Positions 6,910 through 14,657 of a stretch of 64,000 nt of DNA are shown piece after piece (the first letter of the stretch is position 1; each line of letters opens with the position of its first letter). Location: contig NZ_LT629775.1 in assembly GCF_900105395.1 (NCBI RefSeq), positions 4,734,001 to 4,798,000 of the forward strand, read 5' to 3'. A program made the position numbers and the translations under genes. Under the pieces are notes generated by a model that was not told the origin of the DNA, ran no database searches, and was given only the letters and a program-made list of their open reading frames with translations. The DNA is from Streptomyces sp. TLI_053. GTDB taxonomy: Bacteria > Actinomycetota > Actinomycetes > Streptomycetales > Streptomycetaceae.

Positions 6910-8052
6910 ATGCCCGTGCGCGCCGCGTGGCTCCCGCCCACCGGGCAGACCCGCACCGACACCCGACTCGCCCCCGTCGGCACTATGACCCCCACCGGAC
7001 CGACCACCACCGCCCCCGGAGTGATCCCCGGCGGCACCCCCCTCTCGTTCACTTCGACGGCCCCCATGCAGGCGCAGCTCGGCGCCGGCCGGGCCATCGT
7101 GCAGGGCACCGCCCTGCAGGGCGCTTACCCCGTGACGCTCACCCTGCCCGAGACGCTGACCTTCGCGCCCGGCCACACGCAGTACGACCGCGTCGACCTG
7201 GTCGTGCTGCACGTCTACGACGGGCTCTACGACCAGAGCGGCAAGGCTCTGGCCGCGGTCGAGATCCTCAAGGGCACCCCGGCCGCCGACCCGAAGCCCG
7301 CACCGCTTCCCGCGTGCTCGCTCCCGCTGTGGGCGGTGCGGGTGCCCGTCGCCGCGTCCGCCGGCACCGGCGGAATCCCCTGGAACACCGCCGTCACCGA
7401 CCTGCGCGTCTACACCGTCGCCGCCGGCGGCATCCGCCCCGACGCCAGCAGCGAACCGGGCGCCTACGCCGGACAACTGCGCGACACCGGTACACGGGTC
7501 GAGCGGTGGTCCGGCGCCGCATGGGTGCCGTACCCTGCCGCGCTCGGCGGCATCGTGCCCAACACCGGTCCCTCGATCGGTAGTTACGTCGGGCAGTGGC
7601 GCGACGGTGCCAACGGGCTGGACCGCTGGGACGGTGCACAGTGGGCGCCGCTGGGCCGGTGGGTGCCGTACACCCCGTTCTGGTCCGGGCTGGACGTCCA
7701 CGGCGACGTTACGGCCGGCGGCCGGTACTGCCAGATCGGCCGGCACGTCGACGTCGTCGCGTGGTTGAAGTGGGGCCCCGGCAGCTCGCTCGGCTTCGGG
7801 AACATCCGGGTGTCGCTCCCGGTAGCGTCCGCCGACGTCGGAGCGCCCCACGGATGGCAGGGCACCGGCCGCCACGTCGACGCGGAAACCTACTGGCGCG
7901 AACTGCTCCCGGTCGTGGACGCCGGCGACGGCGGGGCGCAGGTTCTTGCGACCGCCTCCGACGGGTCGTGGATGAACCCCGGACAGCTCGGCTACCGGTG
8001 GAACCAGGACGGCGCCTCGATGCGCGTGCAGCTCAGCTACGAGACCGCCTAG
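6910..8052 (+). CDS. baseplate / minor tail protein
   Basis: This 380-residue protein has a strong AAGGAGG site at 6894-6901 in front of ATG 6910. The first 200 residues resemble the upper baseplate proteins of actinophages (APGVIPGGTPLSFTSTAPMQ, YDRVDLVVLHVYDG), then come two similar 35-residue segments (YAGQLRDTGTRVERWSGAAWVP and YVGQWRDGANGLDRWDGAQW, trimmed to their shared core QxRDxxxxxxRWxGAxW) and a beta-rich C-terminal domain. The repeated segment suggests a carbohydrate- or fibre-type module for host recognition. Order after Dit supports tail tip assignment. Confidence 0.65.
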   Translation: MPVRAAWLPPTGQTRTDTRLAPVGTMTPTGPTTTAPGVIPGGTPLSFTSTAPMQAQLGAGRAIVQGTALQGAYPVTLTLPETLTFAPGHTQYDRVDLVVLHVYDGLYDQSGKALAAVEILKGTPAADPKPAPLPACSLPLWAVRVPVAASAGTGGIPWNTAVTDLRVYTVAAGGIRPDASSEPGAYAGQLRDTGTRVERWSGAAWVPYPAALGGIVPNTGPSIGSYVGQWRDGANGLDRWDGAQWAPLGRWVPYTPFWSGLDVHGDVTAGGRYCQIGRHVDVVAWLKWGPGSSLGFGNIRVSLPVASADVGAPHGWQGTGRHVDAETYWRELLPVVDAGDGGAQVLATASDGSWMNPGQLGYRWNQDGASMRVQLSYETA

Positions 8053-8078
8053 GGCCGCCGGCCCCGGGCCCCGAGGGG

Positions 8079-9200
8079 GTGGTCGGGCTGCGGCCGATCG
8101 CTACCCCCTACACCCCGTACCGCGTACTGATCTGCGACCTGCGCAGCGACCAGCTGCTCGACGTCCTGCCGCTGTGGGGCGTCAGCTTCGACGAGTTCCT
8201 CGGGAAGACCGGCAGTCTCCGAGCAACGGTGCACCTGGTCACCGCCGAGCTCGCCGCCCGCGCCCGCGCCGCGCTCGTCCCCGGGCGCACCGCGCTGTGG
8301 GTCGAGCGGGCCGGCGCGATCTGGTGGGGCGGCATCCTCTGGACCACCAGCCTTGCCAGCGACGAGCACGGCGAGCTCTCCCTCGCCCTGCAGGCCGCCA
8401 CATGGGACAGCTACCTGACCCACCGCATCCTGTTCGACTCCCACCAGGCTGAGCAGGTCGATCAGTTCGACATCGTGCGCAACCTCATCTCGTACGCGGC
8501 GGCGCAGCCCGGGGGCGACATTGGGATCGAGTTCGACACCGAGCTGTCGGGGGTGCGCCGCGACCGCTTCTACAGCCGGTACGACCAGCCCTACATCCGC
8601 GACCTGATCGAGCAACTCTCACGCGTAGAGCGGGGGTTCGAGTGGCGGATCGCCTCGACCCGCGACCCCGATACCGGCCGCCGGATCAAGCAGCTCCAGC
8701 TCGGACACCCGGTGATCCGAGCCGGCGCGAACGAGGTGGTGCTCACCCGCCCGGGCCCGATCCTCTCGTACACGTGGCCCGTCGACTCCACCACGAAGGC
8801 GAACGCGTGGCAGGCCCGGGGCGCCACCGTGAACCGCAACCAGACGGCCGAGTCGCACCCGTTGCTGTCCCCGGTCGTCACCAGCTCCGCGGACATCGCG
8901 GCGGGATGGCCGAGGCTCGACGGGTCCGCCGATTACAGCACGGTCGAGCAGCAGGAGACGCTCGACGCGCACGCGCGCGCGGACGCCGCCGCCCACCTTG
9001 CCCCGCAGACCGTGCCCTCGATCACCGTGCGGCTCGACGCACAGATCAGCCCTGCCCTGCTCGGCGCGACCGCCCGCGTCAAGATCACCGATCTGTGGTG
9101 GTCCGAAGGCATGACCGCCCGCCACCGCATCATCGGAATCTCCGTGACGCCACCGGAGCGCGGCCGCCCCGAGTCCGCCCAACTCCTTCTGGAGGCATAG
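8079..9200 (+). CDS. minor tail protein / tail tip protein
   Basis: This 373-residue protein matches the general pattern of siphovirus tail tip proteins that follow Dit (GVSFDEFLGKTGSLRATVHL, then RAGAIWWGGILWTTSLASDE and the later YDQPYIRDLIEQLSRVERGF). Start choice is uncertain: GTG 8079 sits directly against the purine-rich GAGGGG, while CTG 8088 would have better spacing to the same sequence. It probably forms the central hub or the fibre attachment ring below Dit. No peptidase motif is visible. Confidence 0.7.
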   Translation: MVGLRPIATPYTPYRVLICDLRSDQLLDVLPLWGVSFDEFLGKTGSLRATVHLVTAELAARARAALVPGRTALWVERAGAIWWGGILWTTSLASDEHGELSLALQAATWDSYLTHRILFDSHQAEQVDQFDIVRNLISYAAAQPGGDIGIEFDTELSGVRRDRFYSRYDQPYIRDLIEQLSRVERGFEWRIASTRDPDTGRRIKQLQLGHPVIRAGANEVVLTRPGPILSYTWPVDSTTKANAWQARGATVNRNQTAESHPLLSPVVTSSADIAAGWPRLDGSADYSTVEQQETLDAHARADAAAHLAPQTVPSITVRLDAQISPALLGATARVKITDLWWSEGMTARHRIIGISVTPPERGRPESAQLLLEA

Positions 9201-9203
9201 ACC

Positions 9204-9932
9204 TTGGCCGCGATCCCGCAGGATCTCCTCGACCGCATCCGCACCCTCGAACGCCAGGTGCGCGAGCTCTCCGGCCGCGCGCAGACCCGGCCCGCACTCG
9301 ACAAGATCCAACACGGCCCCGTCGTCATCGGCGAAGGCGGCACGCTCACCGTGCAGGACGCCGACGGAACCCCGATGGTCTACATCGGCGACCTCGACAT
9401 GCCCCGGCCGAACGGCACCCCGCAGTACGGCGTACTGATCAGCCGCGAAGACGGCACCCTCGCGCTCGCCATGTTCTCCGGCGGAACGCAGCCCCAGGGC
9501 CTCGACATCTACGACAACCGCGGCAACACCATCTTCACCGAGGACCGGGTGAACGGCGGGCTCGCCGTGCCCTACCTGCACACGCCGTTCTACCCCGACG
9601 GGGACCTCGACCGATACCCGCGCACGCAATCCGACCACCCCTACACGCTGTGGACCGGCCCGCACGTCCGCTACCACCCGATGCTCACCGTGGCCGCCTA
9701 CGCCGCGGCCGACGTCGGCACCACCGGCGCCGCGCAGGTCTACGTCGACGGCCAACCCTGGGGCCAGCAGCACGACCTCAACGGCGACTGGATCTACGTC
9801 ACCGACGGCCCGAAGCTCTGCCCCGGCAAGTACGGCGACATCACCCGCGTGGAGATCCGGGCATGGCGCACCGGCGGCACCGGCAACGTCTACGCATGCG
9901 CCGCCGGCGCCATCGGCACGCAGACCCGCTAG
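9204..9932 (+). CDS. tail fibre / minor tail protein
   Basis: The 242-residue protein starts at TTG 9204, four bases after the previous stop, with GGAGG at 9191-9195. It opens with a short coiled coil (LLDRIRTLERQVRELSGRAQ) that likely trimerises, then beta-structured repeats (GGTLTVQDADGTPMVYIGDL) and a C-terminal domain with many Tyr, Trp and Gly residues that could bind the cell surface. This architecture is usual for short actinophage tail fibres encoded just before the endolysin. Confidence 0.7.
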   Translation: MAAIPQDLLDRIRTLERQVRELSGRAQTRPALDKIQHGPVVIGEGGTLTVQDADGTPMVYIGDLDMPRPNGTPQYGVLISREDGTLALAMFSGGTQPQGLDIYDNRGNTIFTEDRVNGGLAVPYLHTPFYPDGDLDRYPRTQSDHPYTLWTGPHVRYHPMLTVAAYAAADVGTTGAAQVYVDGQPWGQQHDLNGDWIYVTDGPKLCPGKYGDITRVEIRAWRTGGTGNVYACAAGAIGTQTR

Positions 9933-10011
9933 CCCAACTCACCTTCGCCACAAGACCGTTCTCCCCGCGGCCCGCCGGCCCCGGGGCTTTTCCATGTCTG
10001 GAGACACCCCT

Positions 10012-11148
10012 ATGTCGTGGTACCCCGCCGCCGAGCGAATCGAGCTGCAGCCCGAGAGCGACCAGCAGCCGGCCATCAACCCCACGCAGTTCATCGCCCA
10101 CTCGATCGCGGCCGAGTGGGGGCCGCGCCGGATCTTCGAGTTCTGGCGCGACGACTCGAACCTCGAATCGCACTTCGGGCTCGGCTACGGCGGCGAGCTC
10201 GGCCAGTTCATCGGCACCGGCACCCGCGCGGACGCGAACGCGGCCGCCAACCGCCGGCCGGACGGGACGGGCGCCGTCTCGATCGAGACGGAGAGCAACA
10301 GCCAGCACAGCGACCCGTGGACCGAGCAGCAAATCGAGCAGCTCGTCGCGCTCGGCGTCTGGCTCCACCACGAGCACGGCATCCCGCTCCGGATCTGCCG
10401 CACCCCGGACGACCCCGGCTACGGCTACCACCGGCTCCACCGGTCGTGGTCCACCTCCGGCACGGCTTGCCCCGGCGACTCCAGGGTCGCGCAGTTCCAC
10501 GACATCGTGTTCCCGCGCATCGTCGCCCGGGCGACCGGCACCGAACCGGACCCGGCCCCGCCGCAGCCGGCCCCCGACCCGCATCCGGCCGGGCCCGCCC
10601 GCTACCGGGCGACCATCGGCGGACTGGAGTACGGGTTCGGTGCGCACGGCCCACACGTTCGGCAGGTCGGCGAGGCACTCGTCTCCGCCGGCTACGGCCG
10701 GCACTACGCCGTCGGACCGGATGAGGACTGGCGGGACGCCGACACCCTGAACTACTCCGAGTGGCAGCAGTCGCTCGGCTACTCGGGAAGCGACGCGGAC
10801 GGTGTCCCGGGCGAGCAGTCGCTGCGGCGCCTGCTCGGCGGCGCGCTGCCCGGCGAGCAGACGGTCGTCGACCTCGACCAGGTGGCCGCCGCCGCCCGCC
10901 GTGACCCCGGCCTCCCGCAGGGCGGCACCACCTACCCGGATGCCGTCCGGCCGGTCGAGGCCGCGCTCGCCGCCGAGGGCCTGCTCGACCCGCAGTGGGT
11001 CGGCGACGGCTCGTTCGGCGTCCGCACCGTCTCGGCCTACGCCCGGTGGCAGCAGCAGCTCGGCTACTCCGGCAACGGCGCCGACGGCGTTCCCGGCCGT
11101 GCCTCCCTCTCCGCGCTCGGCGCCCGGCACGGCTTCACCGTCCGCTGA
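10012..11148 (+). CDS. endolysin: N-acetylmuramoyl-L-alanine amidase with two peptidoglycan-binding domains
   Basis: The 378-residue enzyme cuts the amide bond between muramic acid and L-Ala at lysis. Residues 1-170 form an Amidase_2-type domain with likely zinc ligands in AHSIAAE, YHRLHRSW and ACPGD. Two C-terminal peptidoglycan-binding-like units follow, each ending WQQSLGYSGSDADGVPG or WQQQLGYSGNGADGVPG. ATG 10012 is preferred over ATG 9994 because TGGAGA lies at the right distance and because the chromosomal paralogue at 27.3-28.4 kb begins at the same point (MxWYPxAE). It has no signal peptide, so it needs the holin. Confidence 0.9.
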   Translation: MSWYPAAERIELQPESDQQPAINPTQFIAHSIAAEWGPRRIFEFWRDDSNLESHFGLGYGGELGQFIGTGTRADANAAANRRPDGTGAVSIETESNSQHSDPWTEQQIEQLVALGVWLHHEHGIPLRICRTPDDPGYGYHRLHRSWSTSGTACPGDSRVAQFHDIVFPRIVARATGTEPDPAPPQPAPDPHPAGPARYRATIGGLEYGFGAHGPHVRQVGEALVSAGYGRHYAVGPDEDWRDADTLNYSEWQQSLGYSGSDADGVPGEQSLRRLLGGALPGEQTVVDLDQVAAAARRDPGLPQGGTTYPDAVRPVEAALAAEGLLDPQWVGDGSFGVRTVSAYARWQQQLGYSGNGADGVPGRASLSALGARHGFTVR

Positions 11149-11207
11149 CCTCACCTGCCCGGCGCCGACCGGCCCCGGGCACCCCCAACAACAGGAGGCA
11201 CCCGCCC

Positions 11208-11438
11208 ATGACCGACGCCACCCGGCGCACCATCCGCACCGGCCTGCAGGCCCTGCTCGGCCTGCTCGCCGCGCTGCCCCTGCTCGTCTCCACCACCGGC
11301 ATCCCCTCGACCCTGCCCGGCATCGCCGTCGCACTCACCGTGGCCGGAGCCGTCACCCGCGTGATGGCGCTGCCCGTCGTCGAGCAGCTGCTGCCCGTGT
11401 GGCTGCGCACCCCGCCGAAGGGGGACGACACCAAGTGA
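11208..11438 (+). CDS. holin
   Basis: A 76-residue protein with two hydrophobic helices (about 14-33 and 38-57) separated by STTGIPST and a charged C-terminal tail (TPPKGDDTK) fits a small class II holin. AGGAGG precedes the ATG. It lies directly after the endolysin and its stop overlaps the next gene (GTGA), the usual lysis cassette. It would form membrane lesions that release the endolysin. Confidence 0.8.
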   Translation: MTDATRRTIRTGLQALLGLLAALPLLVSTTGIPSTLPGIAVALTVAGAVTRVMALPVVEQLLPVWLRTPPKGDDTK

Positions 11439-11764
11439 TCACCGCTGCCGGCGCCAACCGACTCGACGACGTCCTGCTGTGGGCCGGCGCGCTGGTCACC
11501 CTCTCAACCGTGCTCGGACTCATCTGGCGCGCCACCCGCGGAACCCGCCACCTGGCGCAGCGCGTCGAGGACTTCGTCGACGACTGGACCGGCGTCCCCT
11601 CCCGCCCCGGAGTACCCGGCCGGCCCGGCGTCATGGCCCGACTCGACAAGATCGAGCACAAGCTCGCCGCCGTCGAGCACGAGCTGCACCCCAACTCCGG
11701 TAGCTCGCTCCGCGACGCCGTCGACCGCGTCGACCAGCGCACCGCCCACCTCGACCGCCCGTAG
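11435..11764 (+). CDS. holin-associated membrane protein (single TM, coiled coil)
   Basis: This 109-residue protein starts at GTG 11435 within the holin stop. Residues 11-30 are a hydrophobic helix (LLWAGALVTLSTVLGLIW), followed by a long charged helix with two heptad-rich parts (MARLDKIEHKLAAVEHELH). Such proteins in actinophage lysis cassettes act with the holin or as antiholins. The last gene of the late operon; a strong terminator follows. Confidence 0.75.
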   Translation: MITAAGANRLDDVLLWAGALVTLSTVLGLIWRATRGTRHLAQRVEDFVDDWTGVPSRPGVPGRPGVMARLDKIEHKLAAVEHELHPNSGSSLRDAVDRVDQRTAHLDRP

Positions 11765-11772
11765 ACAGCACA

Positions 11773-11813
11773 GCGCCCCCTGCACCGGCCACGGCCGGTA
11801 CAGGGGGCGCTTT
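11773..11813 (+). terminator. rho-independent terminator of the late operon
   Basis: A long, nearly perfect stem (GCGCCCCCTG paired with CAGGGGGCGC, extended inside by ACCGGCC and GGCCGGT) is followed by TTTCG. It separates the rightward late genes from the leftward DUF397/XRE pair. Confidence 0.9.
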
Positions 11814-11831
11814 CGTCGTTGGGCGCAGAGA

Positions 11832-12023
11832 TTAGAGAGTGCCGAAGTCGCCAGCACGGACGGCGGCGACAAAGGACTGCCAGGCAGAGGGCGAGAAGGT
11901 CAGCACTGGCCCCTCGGGGTCTTTCGAGTCGCGCACCTGGCCCCGGACCACGTCGTTGACCTCGATGCAGTCACCACCGCTGCCGTTGCTGTAACTACTC
12001 TTCCGCCACTCGTCGGACTGCAT
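11832..12023 (-). CDS. DUF397 domain protein
   Basis: The 63-residue protein is a canonical DUF397: EWRKSSYSNGSGGDCIEVND, then VRDSKDPEGPVLTFSPSAWQ and a final FVAAVRAGDF. In streptomycetes such proteins are encoded next to XRE/DUF5753 regulators and are thought to bind or antagonise them, sometimes as toxin-antitoxin-like or signalling pairs. Its ATG lies 29 bases inside the end of the regulator gene, so the two are co-translated. Within a prophage it may tune lysogeny or host development. Confidence 0.9.
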   Translation of the reverse strand: MQSDEWRKSSYSNGSGGDCIEVNDVVRGQVRDSKDPEGPVLTFSPSAWQSFVAAVRAGDFGTL

Positions 12024-12852
12024 CGTTGAACTCCTTCAGTACCGCGCTGATCATTGCCTCGGAGTCTCGCGGCGAGAGCGCCTGAGCCCTAAGCAGATCG
12101 TAGAGTGCACGGCGGTGTCGCACCTCGTCCGGATCTTCGAAGAGGTAGCCCGACCGGCTGCCCTCCTCGTACGCCACAACTTCCCCATCGGGGAGACTGA
12201 GCAAGGTGAGCGAGCCACCCATCTCAGAGTGCTCGCCGGAGGAGTACGACAGTATCTGAATCCTCACATGCGGCAGCCGGCTGACTTCGAGCAGTCGCTG
12301 CAGTTGGACGACCATCACCTCGGGACCACCGATGCATCTATGCAACGCGCCCTCGTCAAGGATGAACCAGTAGCGGCACTCTGGGCTCTTGGAGTGCAGA
12401 CGTTCCTGCCGACGCATTCGCGTGTCAAGCCACTCGGCAATCTCCTGTGGTGTGGCGTAGGGCTCGCCCGCATGCAGCACGGCGCTTGCGACGTCAGCCG
12501 TCTGCAGCAGGCCCGGAATGGTGACCGTGTACTGCTCGTGCTCCAGAGCGGTCTCGGCGAGTTCCATGAAATGACGGTACTGGTCGGGCACGTCATCCCT
12601 GCGCGCGAGACCGAACAGGCGCAGGAAGTGCCCGTCCGTAAGGAAAGCGGCGTCCAGAAGTTCTGAGAGCCCCTCCGGCGGCTTGGACTGGCCACGCTCG
12701 ATCCGTGACAGGTAGCCCTTGGAGAACTTGACGATCTTCGCCAGAGTCCCGAGCGACATGTCATCCGCCAGCAAGCGATACCGCCGAATCTCGGAACCGT
12801 AGAAGTCACGTGCGGAACGATCCGGCTGCAAGTCGTTCGGCTGGAAGACCAT
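11995..12852 (-). CDS. XRE-family regulator with DUF5753 C-terminal domain
   Basis: The 285-residue protein has an N-terminal helix-turn-helix (MSLGTLAKIVKFSKGYLSRI, then ERGQSKPP) and a DUF5753 effector domain (YTVTIPGLLQTADVASAVL, later GGPEVMVVQLQRLLE and SLPDGEVVAYEEGS). ATG 12852 is chosen because AGGAGG lies eight bases upstream; an earlier ATG at 12885 lacks one. This type, with the DUF397 partner, forms large paralogous sets in Streptomyces (WhiJ-like). It is transcribed away from the gene at 12985. The base composition is lower in GC than the flanks, which fits a recently acquired cargo gene. Confidence 0.9.
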   Translation of the reverse strand: MVFQPNDLQPDRSARDFYGSEIRRYRLLADDMSLGTLAKIVKFSKGYLSRIERGQSKPPEGLSELLDAAFLTDGHFLRLFGLARRDDVPDQYRHFMELAETALEHEQYTVTIPGLLQTADVASAVLHAGEPYATPQEIAEWLDTRMRRQERLHSKSPECRYWFILDEGALHRCIGGPEVMVVQLQRLLEVSRLPHVRIQILSYSSGEHSEMGGSLTLLSLPDGEVVAYEEGSRSGYLFEDPDEVRHRRALYDLLRAQALSPRDSEAMISAVLKEFNDAVRRVAEE

Positions 12853-12984
12853 CGCGTGCGCCTCCTCATGTTGCCAATGCAGCACGCAACATGCCGCAGC
12901 TTCCCAGCGTACCGCCGACGCGTCACGCTGGAAGCACAGTCAGTGAGAAGCACGGAGCGCCACAGCAGCCACGGAGCAACGATT

Positions 12985-13440
12985 ATGACGGATGATCAGA
13001 TCATTCCCTCTGGCGGGACGCCACACGCACCGCTGGTGGACGAGCGGACGATGCCGCCGTGCACCTGCCGTGAGTGCAGCACCGGAACGCCCGCCGCGGA
13101 CCCCGTCGTGATCGCGCCCCGTTTCGTGAACGGCGACCCGCACAAGACCACGCAGAAGCCGCTCGCGAACCCCTTCGACGCGCCGACCGGCGCCCTCGTC
13201 TACGACGTGCTGACCGGCCGCATGGGGGTGGTCATGGCGCGGGTTGGTCGCACGGTCCACCTGCGGCCGGAGGGCGGCGGGTGCGAGTGGGAGACGGACA
13301 GCCGGTTCATCGACCGCCTACCCGTGCGCACGACGGCGGACTCGCACCGTCCGCTCGTCGACGCGGTGCGGCACCCCGGCACCGAGAGCCCGCGCACGCT
13401 CGACCGCTCCAACCTCCCGCCCCCCGCTTCCGCCGCGTGA
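12985..13440 (+). CDS. hypothetical protein associated with XRE/DUF397 loci
   Basis: A 151-residue protein diverges from the XRE regulator. It has a CxCxxC cluster (PCTCRECSTG, residues about 26-35) and a small beta-barrel-like core (GALVYDVLTGRMGVVMARVG, then VHLRPEGGGCEWETD). Short proteins with this RMGxVM...LRPxGGGxEWE pattern are common beside streptomycete XRE/DUF397 pairs, but I know no function. The 130-bp divergent gap probably holds the shared promoters. The Pro/Arg-rich C-terminus looks disordered. Confidence 0.65.
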   Translation: MTDDQIIPSGGTPHAPLVDERTMPPCTCRECSTGTPAADPVVIAPRFVNGDPHKTTQKPLANPFDAPTGALVYDVLTGRMGVVMARVGRTVHLRPEGGGCEWETDSRFIDRLPVRTTADSHRPLVDAVRHPGTESPRTLDRSNLPPPASAA

Positions 13441-13463
13441 TGATGCGGGCCGTCACGCAGTGA
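13440..13463 (+). CDS. possible seven-residue coupling ORF (MMRAVTQ)
   Basis: ATGATG begins at the last base of the preceding stop (TGATGATG) and the frame ends at TGA 13461-13463, which overlaps the GTG start of the next gene (GTGA). The geometry matches a ribosome-relay peptide that couples the two flanking genes. Chance is possible. Confidence 0.25.
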   Translation: MMRAVTQ

Positions 13464-13768
13464 ATACACCGGCACCGATCCCTCAGGTCGGCGCCGGCAC
13501 CGTCCGGCCCGGGCAGCCTCCCCGGCGCCCAGACCTGCGGCCGGACACCGCACTCGTCGCTGCCCGACGTCTGCGGCCGCCGCCCGTTCCCCCCGGCGGG
13601 CGGCAGATCTCCAGCGCGCGCCTCGCGGAGGTGGCGCAGCGCTGGAACGCGCTCCGGAGTTTCGTCATGGGCCCTCCGTCGAGCGCGCCGTCCCTGCCGG
13701 CCACCGTCGGGAATCACCGGCCGGCAGGGACACCGCCTCCCCGATCACCCGCCCCGTTCGTCGCGTGA
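13460..13768 (+). CDS. hypothetical phage protein
   Basis: This 102-residue protein starts at GTG 13460. It is Pro and Arg-rich with one plausible helix (ARLAEVAQRWNALRSFVMG, residues about 52-70). No family is recognised. The coupling to the upstream gene and codon positions typical of the GC-rich host support coding, but the low complexity makes this a moderate call. Confidence 0.45.
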   Translation: MNTPAPIPQVGAGTVRPGQPPRRPDLRPDTALVAARRLRPPPVPPGGRQISSARLAEVAQRWNALRSFVMGPPSSAPSLPATVGNHRPAGTPPPRSPAPFVA

Positions 13769-13917
13769 CAGGCCACCTGCGGGGCGGGACCAACCACCGG
13801 CCGCCTGCGCGACCGGTTGGGTGCACCATCCCCTCGCCCTGGTGACATGACAGTGGACGGCATGGACGACCGGGGCGAGGGGCCTCCCTTTCACCTACAC
13901 ACACCAGGACCACCCCT

Positions 13918-14214
13918 ATGGCCCTACTCCCCCTTTTCAGCCAGCCGAAGCCACGCCCACCGGGCAGCGAGCCGACGGCCGCCCAGCGCGAAGAGCTGAT
14001 CAATCGCTATAAGGGCGGCGAAACCTTGGACGCGCTGAGCAAGGAGATCGGCCGGTCGGACGCCTGGCTGCGCATACGGCTTTCGCGGTGGGGCGTTCAC
14101 ATCCGGAACCGATCCGAGGCGCAGTTGCTGCGTCACCAGCGCAAGGAGGGGGCTGGCGCCGCCCGGACCGTGACGGCGCCCACCGGCACCCACCGAGGCG
14201 CGTCCACGTCGTAA
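13918..14214 (+). CDS. small helix-turn-helix protein
   Basis: This 98-residue protein has a homeodomain-like HTH in its middle: AAQREELINRYKGGETLDAL then SKEIGRSDAWLRIRLSRWGV, the pattern of resolvase/Hin-type or Sigma70-r4-like DNA-binding modules that read a direct or inverted site. The tail is basic. It may be a phage regulator or excisionase-like factor. A 150-bp gap upstream holds no gene. Starts at ATG 13918. Confidence 0.7.
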   Translation: MALLPLFSQPKPRPPGSEPTAAQREELINRYKGGETLDALSKEIGRSDAWLRIRLSRWGVHIRNRSEAQLLRHQRKEGAGAARTVTAPTGTHRGASTS

Positions 14215-14236
14215 CCCCTCTCCCTCCCCACGAGCT

Positions 14237-14303
14237 CCCGCTCACTGAGCGGGCCGCCCTGCATCCACTGCAGGGCCATCCCTTCGGTTCGCCACAGCGA
14301 ACC
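14237..14303 (+). repeat. three consecutive perfect hairpins in a 67-base leader
   Basis: Between the HTH gene and the DUF397-like gene lie three perfect inverted repeats with different sequences: CCCGCTCA-C-TGAGCGGG (14237-14253), GCCCTGCA-5 nt-TGCAGGGC (14256-14276) and GGTTCGC-4 nt-GCGAACC (14286-14303). None has a T run. They could be a structured RNA leader, operators or a processed terminator set. They end 12 bases before the ribosome binding site TAGGAGA. Confidence 0.7.
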
Positions 14304-14327
14304 CTGACACCGAATAGGAGACGAGCA

Positions 14328-14576
14328 ATGGGCGCTGTTCCCGTCCCCGGCTACAACCCGCCGTCGCTCCCGGGCCTGCACTGGGAGAAGTCGAGCAGGT
14401 CGAACAAGCAGCAGTTGGACGACTCGATCGGCCTGGCCGTGACCGCAGACGGCGGGATCGCCATCGGCATCACGACCGACCCGGCGCAGGTCCCGCTCAT
14501 CGCGACCCGAACGAAGCTGCAGGCGTTCGTCGAGGGCGCCAAGGCCGGCGAGTTCGACCACCTGATCTCCGCCTGA
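14328..14576 (+). CDS. divergent DUF397-like small protein
   Basis: The 82-residue protein aligns to DUF397 by eye: LHWEKSSRSN corresponds to WRKSSYSN, and GITTDPAQVPLIATRTKLQ plus AFVEGAKAGEF corresponds to the family's end. It lacks the GGxCVEVA segment. An N-terminal Pro-rich extension (VPVPGYNPPSLPG) precedes the domain. A good site (TAGGAGA) lies upstream, after three hairpins, and a terminator follows. The oxygenase gene starts 81 bases later. It may interact with an XRE/DUF5753 regulator, or be the oxygenase's substrate; the latter is speculation. Confidence 0.7.
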   Translation: MGAVPVPGYNPPSLPGLHWEKSSRSNKQQLDDSIGLAVTADGGIAIGITTDPAQVPLIATRTKLQAFVEGAKAGEFDHLISA

Positions 14577-14592
14577 TCCACCCATCTCCCAT

Positions 14593-14626
14593 GGGTTCCC
14601 GCGGCGGCGCGCAGCCGCGGGAACCC
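14593..14626 (+). terminator. rho-independent terminator after the DUF397-like gene
   Basis: A perfect 13-bp stem (GGGTTCCCGCGGC with GCCGCGGGAACCC) with an 8-base loop follows the stop by 16 bases. There is only CTCC after it, so it is of the T-poor type common in streptomycetes. It may be partial, letting transcription continue to the oxygenase. Confidence 0.75.
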
Positions 14627-14657
14627 CTCCCCCAGAGCGCGCACGTCTGGAGCTTGC

